35,068 bases of DNA from Saccharothrix coeruleofusca (GTDB lineage: Bacteria > Actinomycetota > Actinomycetes > Mycobacteriales > Pseudonocardiaceae), in assembly GCF_014648515.1 (NCBI RefSeq), contig NZ_BMRG01000001.1, positions 529,669 to 564,736 on the forward strand, read 5' to 3'. The translations under genes were made by a program, and so were the position numbers. Shown in pieces: positions 24,601-31,783 of this stretch. The notes under the pieces were generated by a model that had not been told where the DNA came from, did no database searches, and saw nothing but the letters and a program-made list of their open reading frames with translations. Positions within the stretch are counted from its first letter, which is position 1, and the number at the start of each line of letters is the position of its first letter.

Positions 24601-24798
24601 TCAGCTCGACAGGGCGGCGTGCTTGCCCCTGGTGAAGGCCGGGGCGTCCGGTGGTTGAGGCGTCCACAGGCGCGTCGGGAACTCGGCGCGCCTGCGCCGC
24701 GGCGTCCTGCGGAACCGCAGGAGCGGCACGGCCGCTACGGCGACGACGAAGCCGGTGATCACGCCCATCACCAGGGTCACCCAGAACTCACCGCTCAC
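24601..24798 (-). CDS. Small single-pass membrane protein (65 aa)
   Basis: Not recognised. Residues about 5-27 (FWVTLVMGVITGFVVAVAAV) form one membrane helix, followed by an Arg-rich stretch (RFRRTPRRRR), placing the 40-residue tail in the cytoplasm. GTG start at 24798 with a good GGAGG Shine-Dalgarno 6 bases upstream. The stop lies 23 bp before the start of the broken small gene, so the two form an operon divergent from the XRE regulator. This small membrane protein plus the broken gene may be the targets or partners of that regulator. Confidence 0.65.
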   Translation of the reverse strand: MSGEFWVTLVMGVITGFVVAVAAVPLLRFRRTPRRRRAEFPTRLWTPQPPDAPAFTRGKHAALSS

Positions 24799-24953
24799 CC
24801 CGCACCTCCATCACTGCAGCCATGCGAGCTTTTGACCAGGCGAAATTAAACCTTGGCGCAGGGTTTGAACAATTACACGATTGGGCGAAGCGGTGCGCGA
24901 GTTCAGCACTGCTGCACACTGGTCGGCGCGATCACGACGGGAGCAGGAGCAAG
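24799..24953. promoter_or_regulatory. Divergent control region with AT-rich patch
   Basis: 155 bp between the small membrane protein gene and the XRE regulator. Bases 24832-24885 are clearly AT-richer than the surroundings, which in this genome suggests promoters. The regulator could act here on both directions, but I see no convincing operator palindrome. AGGAG near 24946 serves as ribosome site for the GTG at 24954. Confidence 0.4.
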
Positions 24954-25796
24954 GTGCGCGACACGAGCCCGACCATCTACAAGCAGAAGCTCGGCGAGGC
25001 TCTGGTCAAGGCCCGCGAGACGGCCGACGTGCAACGGGAAGAAGCCGCACGAACGCTGCGCTGTTCGGTCTCGAAGATCCGCACCATCGAGAAGGGCGAG
25101 GTCTCGATCCGGTCTTCGGAACTGCGTGACCTGCTGGACCTGTACGGCGTCGGTGGGGACGAACGCGCCGACATCGAACACCTCGCTGATATCGCCCGTC
25201 AGCGGCGACCGCGAACCCCTTGGGGCGGTGCCGTGCCAGACCGGCTGCGCCGGTTCTTCGACCTGGAAGAGACCGCAACCGCTATCCACGCTTACTCGCC
25301 GTGGTTGCTGCAAGGTCTGGCGCAGACCGAGCAGTACGCCCGAGCGGTCATCGGCACGAACCCCGACCTCGCCTCCGAAGACATCGACAGACTGGTCCAG
25401 GCGCGACTCGCTCGACAGGCACGGCTCAGTTCCGAGCGCCCACCCGCGATTCGCTGGGTGATCGACGAGCACGTGCTCCGGATGCCGGTGGGCGGGCGGG
25501 AGGTCATGCGCGGGCAGCTGGCGCACCTGGCGGCGATCGGCCGGAAGGGCGTCGGCGAACTGCGAGTCATCCCAACCGAAATCGGTGCGCACGCCGGATG
25601 CGGGATTCCGTTCCTGGTGTTGACGGACAACGACGGCAAGCGAGCGATCTACGTCGAGACGTTGACGGATGGCCGTTTCGTGGATGACGCTGAACGGGTG
25701 GAGCGGTACGAGAACGCCATGCGCGAGATGACCGCTGTCGCGCTGTCGCACGAGGACTCGTTGTCGCTGGTCGATACGGTGCTGTCACGACTATGA
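24954..25796 (+). CDS. XRE-family regulator with DUF5753 domain (WhiJ-like)
   Basis: 280 residues. An N-terminal helix-turn-helix (about 8-65: LGEALVKARETADVQREEAA, then RCSVSKIRTIEKGEVSI) is followed by a DUF5753 domain (about 95-275) with PWLLQGLAQTEQYARAVI, RLARQARLSS, WVIDEHVLR and VIPTEIGAHAG. These proteins pair with a DUF397 partner in actinobacteria, as whiJ-type loci do in Streptomyces, and modulate development or antibiotic production; the role here is unknown. I chose the GTG at 24954 (AGGAG upstream); the frame is open to 24822 but that part is AT-rich and not protein-like. The partner gene follows after 19 bp. Codon use is less GC-rich than the flanking housekeeping genes. Confidence 0.9.
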   Translation: MRDTSPTIYKQKLGEALVKARETADVQREEAARTLRCSVSKIRTIEKGEVSIRSSELRDLLDLYGVGGDERADIEHLADIARQRRPRTPWGGAVPDRLRRFFDLEETATAIHAYSPWLLQGLAQTEQYARAVIGTNPDLASEDIDRLVQARLARQARLSSERPPAIRWVIDEHVLRMPVGGREVMRGQLAHLAAIGRKGVGELRVIPTEIGAHAGCGIPFLVLTDNDGKRAIYVETLTDGRFVDDAERVERYENAMREMTAVALSHEDSLSLVDTVLSRL

Positions 25797-25815
25797 CCAC
25801 AACCGAGGAGCAACG

Positions 25816-26007
25816 ATGACCGACCTGACCAGGGCGAAGTGGAGAAAATCGCGCCGGTCCACCAACAGCGGGGGCAACTGCGTCGAGGTGGCGAACACCC
25901 TCGACGCCGTGCGTGACTCCAAGAACCCGCAGGGGCCGGTACTGACGTGCGCGCCCGCCGCACTGGGCGCGTTCCTCGCCGGGGTGAAGAGCGGGCGGCT
26001 CGACTGA
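25816..26007 (+). CDS. DUF397 domain protein
   Basis: 63 residues and nearly all domain: WRKSRRSTNSGGNCVEVA (9-26) and VRDSKNPQGPVL are the DUF397 signature, ending in an FLAGVKSGRLD helix. DUF397 proteins are small partners of DUF5753-type XRE regulators, thought to act in antagonist or toxin-antitoxin-like pairs. GAGGAG Shine-Dalgarno 5 bases before the ATG. It is the second gene of the regulator operon and is followed by the 22-bp repeat array. Confidence 0.93.
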   Translation: MTDLTRAKWRKSRRSTNSGGNCVEVANTLDAVRDSKNPQGPVLTCAPAALGAFLAGVKSGRLD

Positions 26008-26030
26008 GGAGCACCATCGCCCGAGGTGCG

Positions 26031-26162
26031 CGAACGCTCAGTTCGTAGTGCCTGAGCGCTCAGCTCGGGGTGTCCGGACGCGCGACTCGCGCGTCCCGAG
26101 GGTCGAACTCCGGGTACCGGAGCGTTCGACTCGCGGTACCTGGGGGTTCGACTCGCGGGGGT
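26031..26162. repeat. 22-bp tandem array, six degenerate units
   Basis: Units start at 26031, 26053, 26075, 26097, 26119 and 26141, an exact 22-bp period. Unit 1 core is CGAACGCTCAGTTCG, unit 2 TGAGCGCTCAGCTCG, unit 5 GGAGCGTTCGACTCG; most share a (C/G)TCG stretch at position 12-15 and GGTNCC or similar at the end. Units 1-2 are palindromic, later ones drift. It fills the gap between the convergent DUF397 and serS genes, ending 6 bases before the serS stop. Related to 3501-3544. Confidence 0.85.
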
Positions 26163-26168
26163 GGGGGG

Positions 26169-27422
26169 TCAGCGGGGTTCGAGGACTTCGCGGCCGCCGA
26201 GGAAGGGGCGCAGGGCCTGCGGGACGACGACCGAGCCGTCGGCCTGCTGGTGGTTCTCCAGGATCGCCACGATCCAGCGGGTGGTGGCCAGGGTGCCGTT
26301 CAGGGTCGCCATGGTCTGCGGCTTGCCCTGCTCGTCCCGGTAGCGCACGTTGAGCCTGCGGGCCTGGAACGTGGTGCAGTTCGAGGTCGAGGTCAGCTCG
26401 CGGTAGGCCCGCTGCGAGGGCACCCACGCCTCGCAGTCGAACTTGCGCGCCGCGCTGGTGCCCAGGTCGCCCGTCGCGGTGTCGATCACCCGGTAGGGCA
26501 CCTCGACCTTGGCCAGCATCTCCTCTTCCCAGGCCAGCAGCCTGGCGTGCTCGGCCTCGGCGTCCTCCGGCCGCACGTAGGAGAACATCTCGACCTTGTT
26601 GAACTGGTGCACCCGGATGATGCCGCGGGTGTCCTTGCCGTACGAGCCCGCCTCGCGGCGGTAGCACGAGGACCAGCCCGCGTAGCGGCGCTCGCCGTCG
26701 AGGATCTCGTCGGCGTGGTAGCCCGCCAGCGGCACCTCCGAGGTGCCGACCAGGTACAGGTCGTCCGCCTCCAGGCGGTAGATCTCGCTGGCGTGCGCGC
26801 CGAGGAACCCGGTGCCCGCCATGATCTCCGGCCGCACCAGGGTGGGGGTGATCATCAGCTGGAACCCGGCGGCGGTCGCCTGGGCGACCGCCATGTTCAG
26901 CAGCGCCAGCTCCAGCTGCGCGCCCACGCCGGTGAGGAAGTAGAACCGCGAGCCCGACACCTTGGCGCCGCGCTCCATGTCCAGCGCGCCCAGCCGCAGC
27001 CCGAGGTCGAGGTGGTCCAGCGGCTCGAAGTCGAACTCGCGCGGCCTGCCGACGTGCTTGACCACCACGTAGTCGTCCTCGCCGCCCACCGGGGCGTCGG
27101 GGTGCACCACGTTGGGCACGGCGCGGTGCAGCTCGGCCAGCTCGGCCTCGGCGGCGGCCTGCTCGGCCTCGGCGGCCTTGACCTCCGCGGCCAGCTCCTT
27201 GCCCTTGGCCAGCAGCGCCTCGCGCTCCTCGCCCCTGGCCCGGCCGACCTGCTTGCCGAACGCCTTCTGCTCGCCGCGCAGCGCGTCGGCCCTGGCCACG
27301 GCGGAGCGCCTGCGCTCGAAGGCGGACAGCAGCGCGTCGACCACGGTGTCGTCCTCACCGCGGGCGCGCTGCGAGGCGCGCACGGCTTCCGGGTCTTCGC
27401 GCAGTGCCTTCAGGTCAATCAC
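26169..27422 (-). CDS. serS: Serine--tRNA ligase
   Basis: 417-residue class II synthetase charging tRNA-Ser with serine in the cytoplasm. Residues 1-105 form the antiparallel coiled-coil tRNA-binding arm ([17 protein letters not shown] start, long Ala/Glu/Arg helices). The catalytic domain has the [15 protein letters not shown] serine-site segment, motif 2 ([17 protein letters not shown], then [11 protein letters not shown]) and motif 3 ([16 protein letters not shown]). Full length. The GTG start at 27422 has no Shine-Dalgarno but a -10 box 8 bases upstream, which suggests a leaderless mRNA. It follows the YjfM-YjfC-YjfL-like operon in the same direction, 48 bp away. Position next to a septum-formation protein and a zincin resembles M. 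tuberculosis Rv3834c-Rv3836. Confidence 0.98.
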   Translation of the reverse strand: MIDLKALREDPEAVRASQRARGEDDTVVDALLSAFERRRSAVARADALRGEQKAFGKQVGRARGEEREALLAKGKELAAEVKAAEAEQAAAEAELAELHRAVPNVVHPDAPVGGEDDYVVVKHVGRPREFDFEPLDHLDLGLRLGALDMERGAKVSGSRFYFLTGVGAQLELALLNMAVAQATAAGFQLMITPTLVRPEIMAGTGFLGAHASEIYRLEADDLYLVGTSEVPLAGYHADEILDGERRYAGWSSCYRREAGSYGKDTRGIIRVHQFNKVEMFSYVRPEDAEAEHARLLAWEEEMLAKVEVPYRVIDTATGDLGTSAARKFDCEAWVPSQRAYRELTSTSNCTTFQARRLNVRYRDEQGKPQTMATLNGTLATTRWIVAILENHQQADGSVVVPQALRPFLGGREVLEPR

Positions 27423-27430
27423 GAGGGGAA

Positions 27431-27436
27431 AGGGTA
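27431..27436 (-). promoter_or_regulatory. -10 box TACCCT of serS, leaderless-type
   Basis: Minus-strand TACCCT followed by 8 bases and the GTG at 27422. Hexamer and spacing are the same as for glf. Confidence 0.45.
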
Positions 27437-27470
27437 GTCCCCGCCCCCTCGTGACCTCACCCGCATATCC

Positions 27471-27923
27471 CTAGGAGATGGCGACGGCCACGACCAGGCC
27501 CAGCGCCACGTGCGCGCTGGCCACCACGGCGCTGGCCGGGGCGAAGCGGTCGGACTCGATCAGCGAGCCGATGTCCAGCCGCGTCACCCACTCCAGCAGC
27601 CGCACCGCCAGCACCTGCACCACGATGCCGACCAGGCCGAAGACCAGCGCCGACAGCAGGCCCTCGTCCAGCTTGCCCGCCGAGCTGTAGATGGCGACGA
27701 CCACGATCAGCGCCATGCTGAACAGGCCCGCCGCGGTGACGATGACCGCGTTCGGCGCCCCAGTGCGCACCAGGGTGCTCAGCTTGCCCGGCGTGGTCCA
27801 GTCGATGGCGTAGAAGCCGAAGACCATCAGCAGCAGACCGACGACCGCGTACAGCGCGATCGCGCCGACGCCCCGGCCGATGGCCGCGCCGAAGCCGGGG
27901 TCCAACGCGAATTCGGTGATCAC
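27471..27923 (-). CDS. DUF350 membrane protein (YjfL-like)
   Basis: 150 residues with four membrane helices: AIALYAVVGLLLMVFGFYAI, NAVIVTAAGLFSMALIVVVA, LLSALVFGLVGIVVQVLAV and a final VASAHVALGLVVAVAI. The DWTTPG motif after helix 1 is typical of DUF350 proteins such as E. coli YjfL. Third gene of a minus-strand operon after a DUF1190-like protein and a YjfC-like ATP-grasp enzyme. Start chosen at the GTG at 27923, because GGAG lies 5 bases upstream; a GTG at 27929 would overlap that site. Function not established in the family; a role in membrane stress or envelope modification is suspected. Confidence 0.85.
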   Translation of the reverse strand: MITEFALDPGFGAAIGRGVGAIALYAVVGLLLMVFGFYAIDWTTPGKLSTLVRTGAPNAVIVTAAGLFSMALIVVVAIYSSAGKLDEGLLSALVFGLVGIVVQVLAVRLLEWVTRLDIGSLIESDRFAPASAVVASAHVALGLVVAVAIS

Positions 27924-27935
27924 GAGCACTCCATT

Positions 27936-29099
27936 TCAGTCAACAATCCGATGCGGGACGAACGCCGCGCCGTCGTCGGTGACCAGGCCGACCGTCTCGC
28001 GGATGCCCAGGCCGGCCGCCGAGTCGCCGACCACCCACGCGCCCAGGGCGGGCCGGTAGCCGTCGAACTCGGGCAGGGGGTCGAACAGCTGGTAGACGAA
28101 GCCCTCCTTGCCGTAGACGCCGCCGGTCTGGGTCTCGTAGCCGGGCGCCACGATCTGGATGTTCGCGCCCTCCCGACCCAGTCGGGGCTTGCGCACGTAC
28201 TCGGTGAGCAGGCCGGGGTCGTCCAGGTAGGCGGGCAGCAGGTTCGGGTGGCCGGGGTACATCTCCCACAGCACCGCCAGCAGCGCCTTGTTGGACAGCA
28301 GCATCTTCCACAGCGGCTCGATCCACAGCGTGCCGGGCAGGCTCTCCACCGCGTAGCGGCCGAACTGCTCGTCGACCACCCACTCCCACGGGTAGAGCTT
28401 CACCACCGTGCCCATCGGGGCCTCTTCGAGGTCGACGAACCGCTTGAGCAGGCTGTCCCAGCCGATCTCCTCGATGGCCAGCCCGACGGTGTTCATGCCC
28501 GCTTCGGCGGCGGTCTCCTGCAGGTAGGCCACGGTGACGTGGTCCTCCCCCGACGGGTCCGCCCCCGACCAGGTGAAGTGCAGCTCGGACGAGGGCAGCC
28601 GGGAGCCGATCTCGGCCCACCGCTCGACCAGCTTCTCGTGCAGCGAGTTCCACTGGTCGTCGTCCGGGTAGACGTCGGTCTTCCAGTTCCACTGCACGAC
28701 CGACGCCTCCAGCAGCGACGTCGGCGTGTCGGCGTTGTACTCCAGCAGCTTGGCCGGGCCGCGGCCGTCGTAGCGCAGGTCGAAGCGGCCGTAGACGTGC
28801 GGGTCGCGGCGCTTCCAGGACTCGGCGATGGCGGGCCACAGCCACTCGGCGATGCCGAAGTCCCGGTAGCGCTCGGTCAGCACCACGTTGTCGACCGCTT
28901 CCAGGCACATGCTGTGCAGCAGTTCGACGTCCGCTTCCAGCGACAGCACGTCGCTCATCTGGAACACGTAGTGCGCCGACTCGTCCCAGTACGGGCGCGG
29001 TCCGCCGTCGGCGGCCCTGGACGGCGCGCCGAACACCAGTCCCTGCTCGGACACCGTGCGCTGCCAGTTCGGCCGGGGGGTGGAGGACTCCCGACGCAC
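27936..29099 (-). CDS. Glutathionylspermidine-synthase-family ATP-grasp enzyme (YjfC/YgiC-like)
   Basis: 387 residues, homologous to the synthetase half of glutathionylspermidine synthase. YWDESAHYVFQMSDV, RFDLRYDGRGPAKLLEYNADTPTSLLEA (about 104-132, ATP-grasp substrate loop), KLYPWEWVVDEQFG and VRKPRLGREGANI (phosphate/ATP binding) are family landmarks. It should form an amide bond between a carboxyl and an amine with ATP. E. coli YgiC and YjfC, of the same single-domain type, do not make glutathionylspermidine, and actinobacteria normally lack glutathione, so the substrates here must differ. GTG at 29099 follows the upstream stop directly (TGA-GTG), so translation is coupled. Confidence 0.9.
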   Translation of the reverse strand: MRRESSTPRPNWQRTVSEQGLVFGAPSRAADGGPRPYWDESAHYVFQMSDVLSLEADVELLHSMCLEAVDNVVLTERYRDFGIAEWLWPAIAESWKRRDPHVYGRFDLRYDGRGPAKLLEYNADTPTSLLEASVVQWNWKTDVYPDDDQWNSLHEKLVERWAEIGSRLPSSELHFTWSGADPSGEDHVTVAYLQETAAEAGMNTVGLAIEEIGWDSLLKRFVDLEEAPMGTVVKLYPWEWVVDEQFGRYAVESLPGTLWIEPLWKMLLSNKALLAVLWEMYPGHPNLLPAYLDDPGLLTEYVRKPRLGREGANIQIVAPGYETQTGGVYGKEGFVYQLFDPLPEFDGYRPALGAWVVGDSAAGLGIRETVGLVTDDGAAFVPHRIVD

Positions 29100-29708
29100 T
29101 CAGCTGCCCCCGCTCTTGCTGCCGCCGGAGACGCCGAAGCCGCCGCGCTGGACGGTCGTGCCGGACTTGGTGGTGATGGTCGCGCCCTTGGGCGCGGTGT
29201 AGCTGCCCCCGGTGACCTTCTGCCCGACCGGGGTGCTCGGGCCGCCGTAGTGGTACCGGTACGAGCTGCCGCCGATGTAGATGAACCCGCCGCTGCTGTA
29301 CCCGCCGTGGCTGCGCGCGTAGTTCTCGTCGCAGTACTGGTCCTCGACGACCACGTCGTCGCGGGTGCACTGCGCCTCGACCTCGTCGGGGCTGGCCACG
29401 GCGTACCAGATGGCCACCACGCCGACCACGCCGACGGTCACACCGCCGCCGATGAGCAGGCGTTTGCGCAGCTTGGCCTTGCGCGCCTGCTCGGCCTCCA
29501 GCGCCGCCCGCTGCTGCTCCTGCTCGCGCAGCGCCTGCTCGCGGGCGCGCTGCTCGGCCAGCGTCGGCGGCCGGGGCTTGGTCACCCCGGACTCCTGCCT
29601 GCGGATCTTGCCGCGGGCAGGCTGCTGCTGCGGTGCCGGCACGTACGGGGGCGGTGTCGTGCCGCCACCGGTCTCCGGCTGGTTGTTCCCTGCGTCGTTC
29701 TCAGTCAT
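29100..29708 (-). CDS. Membrane-anchored DUF1190-like protein (YjfM/YgiB-like)
   Basis: 202 residues. A Pro/Gln-rich cytoplasmic N-terminus (1-45), a charged coiled-coil-like helix (LAEQRAREQALREQEQQRAA, about 49-80), one membrane helix (about 84-105) and an outer domain with two Cys (AQCTRDD...QYCDENYA) and Gly/Tyr-rich segments. The end, TTKSGTTVQRGGFGVSGG, matches the TTVxRGGFGxS tail of E. coli YgiB/YjfM (DUF1190). The E. coli homologues are lipoproteins or membrane proteins next to YgiC/YjfC, exactly as here. First gene of the operon, with GGGAG Shine-Dalgarno 6 bases before the ATG. Function unknown. Confidence 0.75.
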   Translation of the reverse strand: MTENDAGNNQPETGGGTTPPPYVPAPQQQPARGKIRRQESGVTKPRPPTLAEQRAREQALREQEQQRAALEAEQARKAKLRKRLLIGGGVTVGVVGVVAIWYAVASPDEVEAQCTRDDVVVEDQYCDENYARSHGGYSSGGFIYIGGSSYRYHYGGPSTPVGQKVTGGSYTAPKGATITTKSGTTVQRGGFGVSGGSKSGGS

Positions 29709-29819
29709 CAGCCACTCCCGGCGGGGACGGTACAGAGCTGGGCGGCCAAACGGGTGACGAGTGTCCTAAAAGCAACACACTCCACCCGCCCGATGGGTTT
29801 CCGGTCAGGTACAGGCATC

Positions 29820-30902
29820 ATGGAGCAGATGTCTGTGAACGCGCGGTGGTTCCGTCGAGGTGACCACATGGTCATGGTCGGCGCGTTCGTCGGCGCGCTC
29901 GCGCTGCTGGCGCTGAGCACCTTCACCTCCTGGCCGGTGGGCGGCGGTGGTGGCGGTGGCGTGCTGGGCGGGCTCGCCGAGGAACCGGTGAACCCGGCCT
30001 ACGACTCCCAGGCGGGCGACTGCCTGGACTGGCAGCGCAGCGACCTGTCCGACATCACCAAGGTCGACTGCGCCGCGCAGCACCGGTTCGAGGTCAGCGG
30101 CGTGGTGGACATCGGCTCGGCGTTCGGGCCGCAGGCGCCGTTCCCCGGCGACGAGCAGTGGCAGCAGATCAGCCAGCAGCACTGCACCCAGGTCTCGCTG
30201 GACTACCTGGGCGGCAAGTTCGACCCGTTCGGCAAGTACACCGTCGGCCCGCTCAACCCCGGCGAGCGCCGCTGGTCGGAGGGCCAGCGCACGCTGCGCT
30301 GCGGCCTGCAGGTGGCGGGCCCGGCGGGCGGGCTGTTCCCCTCGTTCGGCTCGGCGCGCACCCAGGACCAGTCCGACGTCTACGACCCCGGCGTGTGCCT
30401 GGGCATCAACGGCAAGTCCGTCGGCGACCCGGTGGACTGCGCGCAGCCGCACACGTTCGAGATCGTCGGCGTGGTGAACCTGGGGCAGGCCTCCCAGGAG
30501 TTCCCCTCGCCGGAGAGGCAGGACGAGGTGATGGCGGGCGAGTGCGACCGCATCGCCGCCGAGTACAGCGGCGGGGCGGACTTCGGCGCCAAGGGCCTGA
30601 TCGTGACGTGGGACACCCGTGCGGCGGAGAGCTGGGCGGTGGGCTCGAAGCTGGCCAACTGCAAGGTCGGCGCGGTGCCCGCGGCGGACGGCCTGACCGC
30701 GTGGAACGGCAGCGTCCGCAACCCCAACGCGCCGCCGCTGACCACGTCGAACCCGCCGCAGACCACGGCCGTGCAGCAGGAGGACGCCACCGGCGCGCCG
30801 CTGCACCCCGGCTCCAGCTCCGCCGAGTCCGGTTCCAGCGCGCCGCCGAGCTCGTCGTCGGTCGTGCCGACCACGTCCGCGTCCGTCGAGCCGACGGAGT
30901 GA
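29820..30902 (+). CDS. Septum-formation family membrane protein
   Basis: 360 residues. One N-terminal membrane helix (about 18-40, MVMVGAFVGALALLALSTF) then an outer region with two Septum_form-like repeats: GDCLDW...VDCAAQHRFEVSGVV (about 66-95) and GVCLGI...VDCAQPHTFEIVGVV (about 192-225). Each has paired Cys and an H-x-F-E-V motif. A Ser/Thr/Pro-rich C-terminus (300-360) probably extends through the wall. From memory M. tuberculosis Rv3835, beside serS, has the same architecture. The family name comes from association with septation; the molecular role is unknown. ATG at 29820, with in-frame ATG at 29829 as an alternative. Coupled to the zincin gene 6 bases downstream. Confidence 0.85.
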   Translation: MEQMSVNARWFRRGDHMVMVGAFVGALALLALSTFTSWPVGGGGGGGVLGGLAEEPVNPAYDSQAGDCLDWQRSDLSDITKVDCAAQHRFEVSGVVDIGSAFGPQAPFPGDEQWQQISQQHCTQVSLDYLGGKFDPFGKYTVGPLNPGERRWSEGQRTLRCGLQVAGPAGGLFPSFGSARTQDQSDVYDPGVCLGINGKSVGDPVDCAQPHTFEIVGVVNLGQASQEFPSPERQDEVMAGECDRIAAEYSGGADFGAKGLIVTWDTRAAESWAVGSKLANCKVGAVPAADGLTAWNGSVRNPNAPPLTTSNPPQTTAVQQEDATGAPLHPGSSSAESGSSAPPSSSSVVPTTSASVEPTE

Positions 30903-30908
30903 GCTGAC

Positions 30909-31259
30909 GTGCCGGTGGAGATGTCGCGCCAGCGGTTCGAGGAGCTGGTGGCCGAGGCGCTGGACCTGATCCCGCCGGAGTTCGCCGCGGCGATGAGCAA
31001 CGTGGTGGTGCTGGTGGAGGACCGGCACCCGGAGGAGCCGTCGCTGCTCGGGCTGTACACGGGGATCGCGCTGACCAGCCGGACCAGCGACTACGGCGGG
31101 GTGCTGCCGGACCGGATCTCGATCTACCGCGAGGCGATCCTGGACGTCTGCCACGACGAGGACGACGTGGTGGACGAGGTCGCGATCACTGTCGTGCACG
31201 AGATCGCCCACCACTTCGGCATCGACGACGACCGCCTGCACGAACTCGGCTGGGGCTGA
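30909..31259 (+). CDS. Zincin-like metallopeptidase (Rv3836 family)
   Basis: 116 residues of the small metallopeptidase family often annotated as metallopeptidase family protein. MSRQRFEELVAEALDLIPPE opens it, VVLVEDRHPEE precedes GLYTGIALTSRT, and the catalytic helix is VVHEIAHHFGIDDDRLHELG with HExxH at about 98-102 and a third-ligand-like Asp/Glu further on. It probably hydrolyses peptides or acts as a chaperone-like factor in the cytoplasm; substrate unknown. GTG start at 30909. Synteny with the septum-formation protein and serS is the same as in M. tuberculosis. Confidence 0.88.
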   Translation: MPVEMSRQRFEELVAEALDLIPPEFAAAMSNVVVLVEDRHPEEPSLLGLYTGIALTSRTSDYGGVLPDRISIYREAILDVCHDEDDVVDEVAITVVHEIAHHFGIDDDRLHELGWG

Positions 31260-31282
31260 GGTCGCGGGCGAGCCGCGATCTC
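31258..31282 (+). terminator. Hairpin terminator after the zincin gene
   Basis: GAGGTCGCGG (31258-31267) pairs with CCGCGATCTC (31273-31282) with one G-U pair and a 5-base loop, starting within the stop codon. It precedes a convergent minus-strand gene. Confidence 0.5.
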
Positions 31283-31332
31283 CCGCGTCGGCCGCTCACC
31301 CATCAGCTCGGCCTCGCCGGCGTCCCGACCTG

Positions 31333-31737
31333 TCAGCACGACTCCTCGACGACGAGCAGCGAGCGCCGCTCGTCGTCCCTGAACTCCCCGGCCTGGAAAC
31401 CCGTGAAGTCGCCGGGGGCGCGGACCTCGGGCTCGCGCAGGTGGGGGCGCATCCGCAGGCACAGCGCGTCCCGGTCGCCCGGCGCGACCTCGGTCGGCGC
31501 GCCGGGCCCGTGGAACAGCAGGACCCGGACCTCCGGCGACCGCAGCAGGTGCTCCACGCGCTTGGCCGGGGTTCGCCGCCGCACGCCGCGCAGCCGCCAC
31601 CGCGTTCCGGCGGCGTCCACCCACTCGCCGTCGCGAATCGGTGACGGCCACTCGACCGCGCCGCCGGAAGCGGTCGGCTCGGCGGCCTCGCCCTGCGGGA
31701 CGGGCTGCGGGACGGGCTGCTTGCGCCGCTTGCTCAC
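31333..31737 (-). CDS. Hypothetical protein, 134 aa
   Basis: Not recognised. A short basic and Pro/Gln-rich start (MSKRRKQPVPQPVPQ) leads to a compact domain. It has EWPSPIRDGEWVDAAGTRWR (about 29-48), then RVEHLLRSPEVRVLLFHGPG, a DRDALCLRMRPHLR segment and a closing RDDERRSLLVVEESC strand. No signal peptide, membrane helix or catalytic motif is visible. Acidic and basic residues alternate as in a soluble cytoplasmic protein. GTG start at 31737. The next gene upstream, pheA, ends 46 bp away and has the same orientation, so the two may be co-transcribed. Confidence 0.7.
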   Translation of the reverse strand: MSKRRKQPVPQPVPQGEAAEPTASGGAVEWPSPIRDGEWVDAAGTRWRLRGVRRRTPAKRVEHLLRSPEVRVLLFHGPGAPTEVAPGDRDALCLRMRPHLREPEVRAPGDFTGFQAGEFRDDERRSLLVVEESC

Positions 31738-31783
31738 CGCGCCATCGTGCCCGCCCGACCCAGCAGGCGCTCATCGGCGGGGG

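Noticed and set aside
24822-24953. Longer N-terminus for the XRE regulator
   Set aside because: The segment is AT-rich, lacks protein-like pattern and overlaps the promoter region; the HTH begins properly after the GTG at 24954.
26031-26162. CRISPR array
   Set aside because: Units are contiguous 22-mers that drift in sequence, with no constant repeat and variable spacer alternation, and no cas genes are present.
26119-26162. tRNA near serS, because GGTTCGACTCG resembles a T-arm
   Set aside because: The motif recurs with the 22-bp period of the array, and no acceptor stem, D-arm or anticodon arm can be built around it.
27510-30902. A plus-strand frame of 1130 codons covering serS-side operon and septum gene
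   Set aside because: The first 770 codons are antisense to the YjfM-YjfC-YjfL-like genes and are low-complexity. Only the end from 29820 is a real protein.
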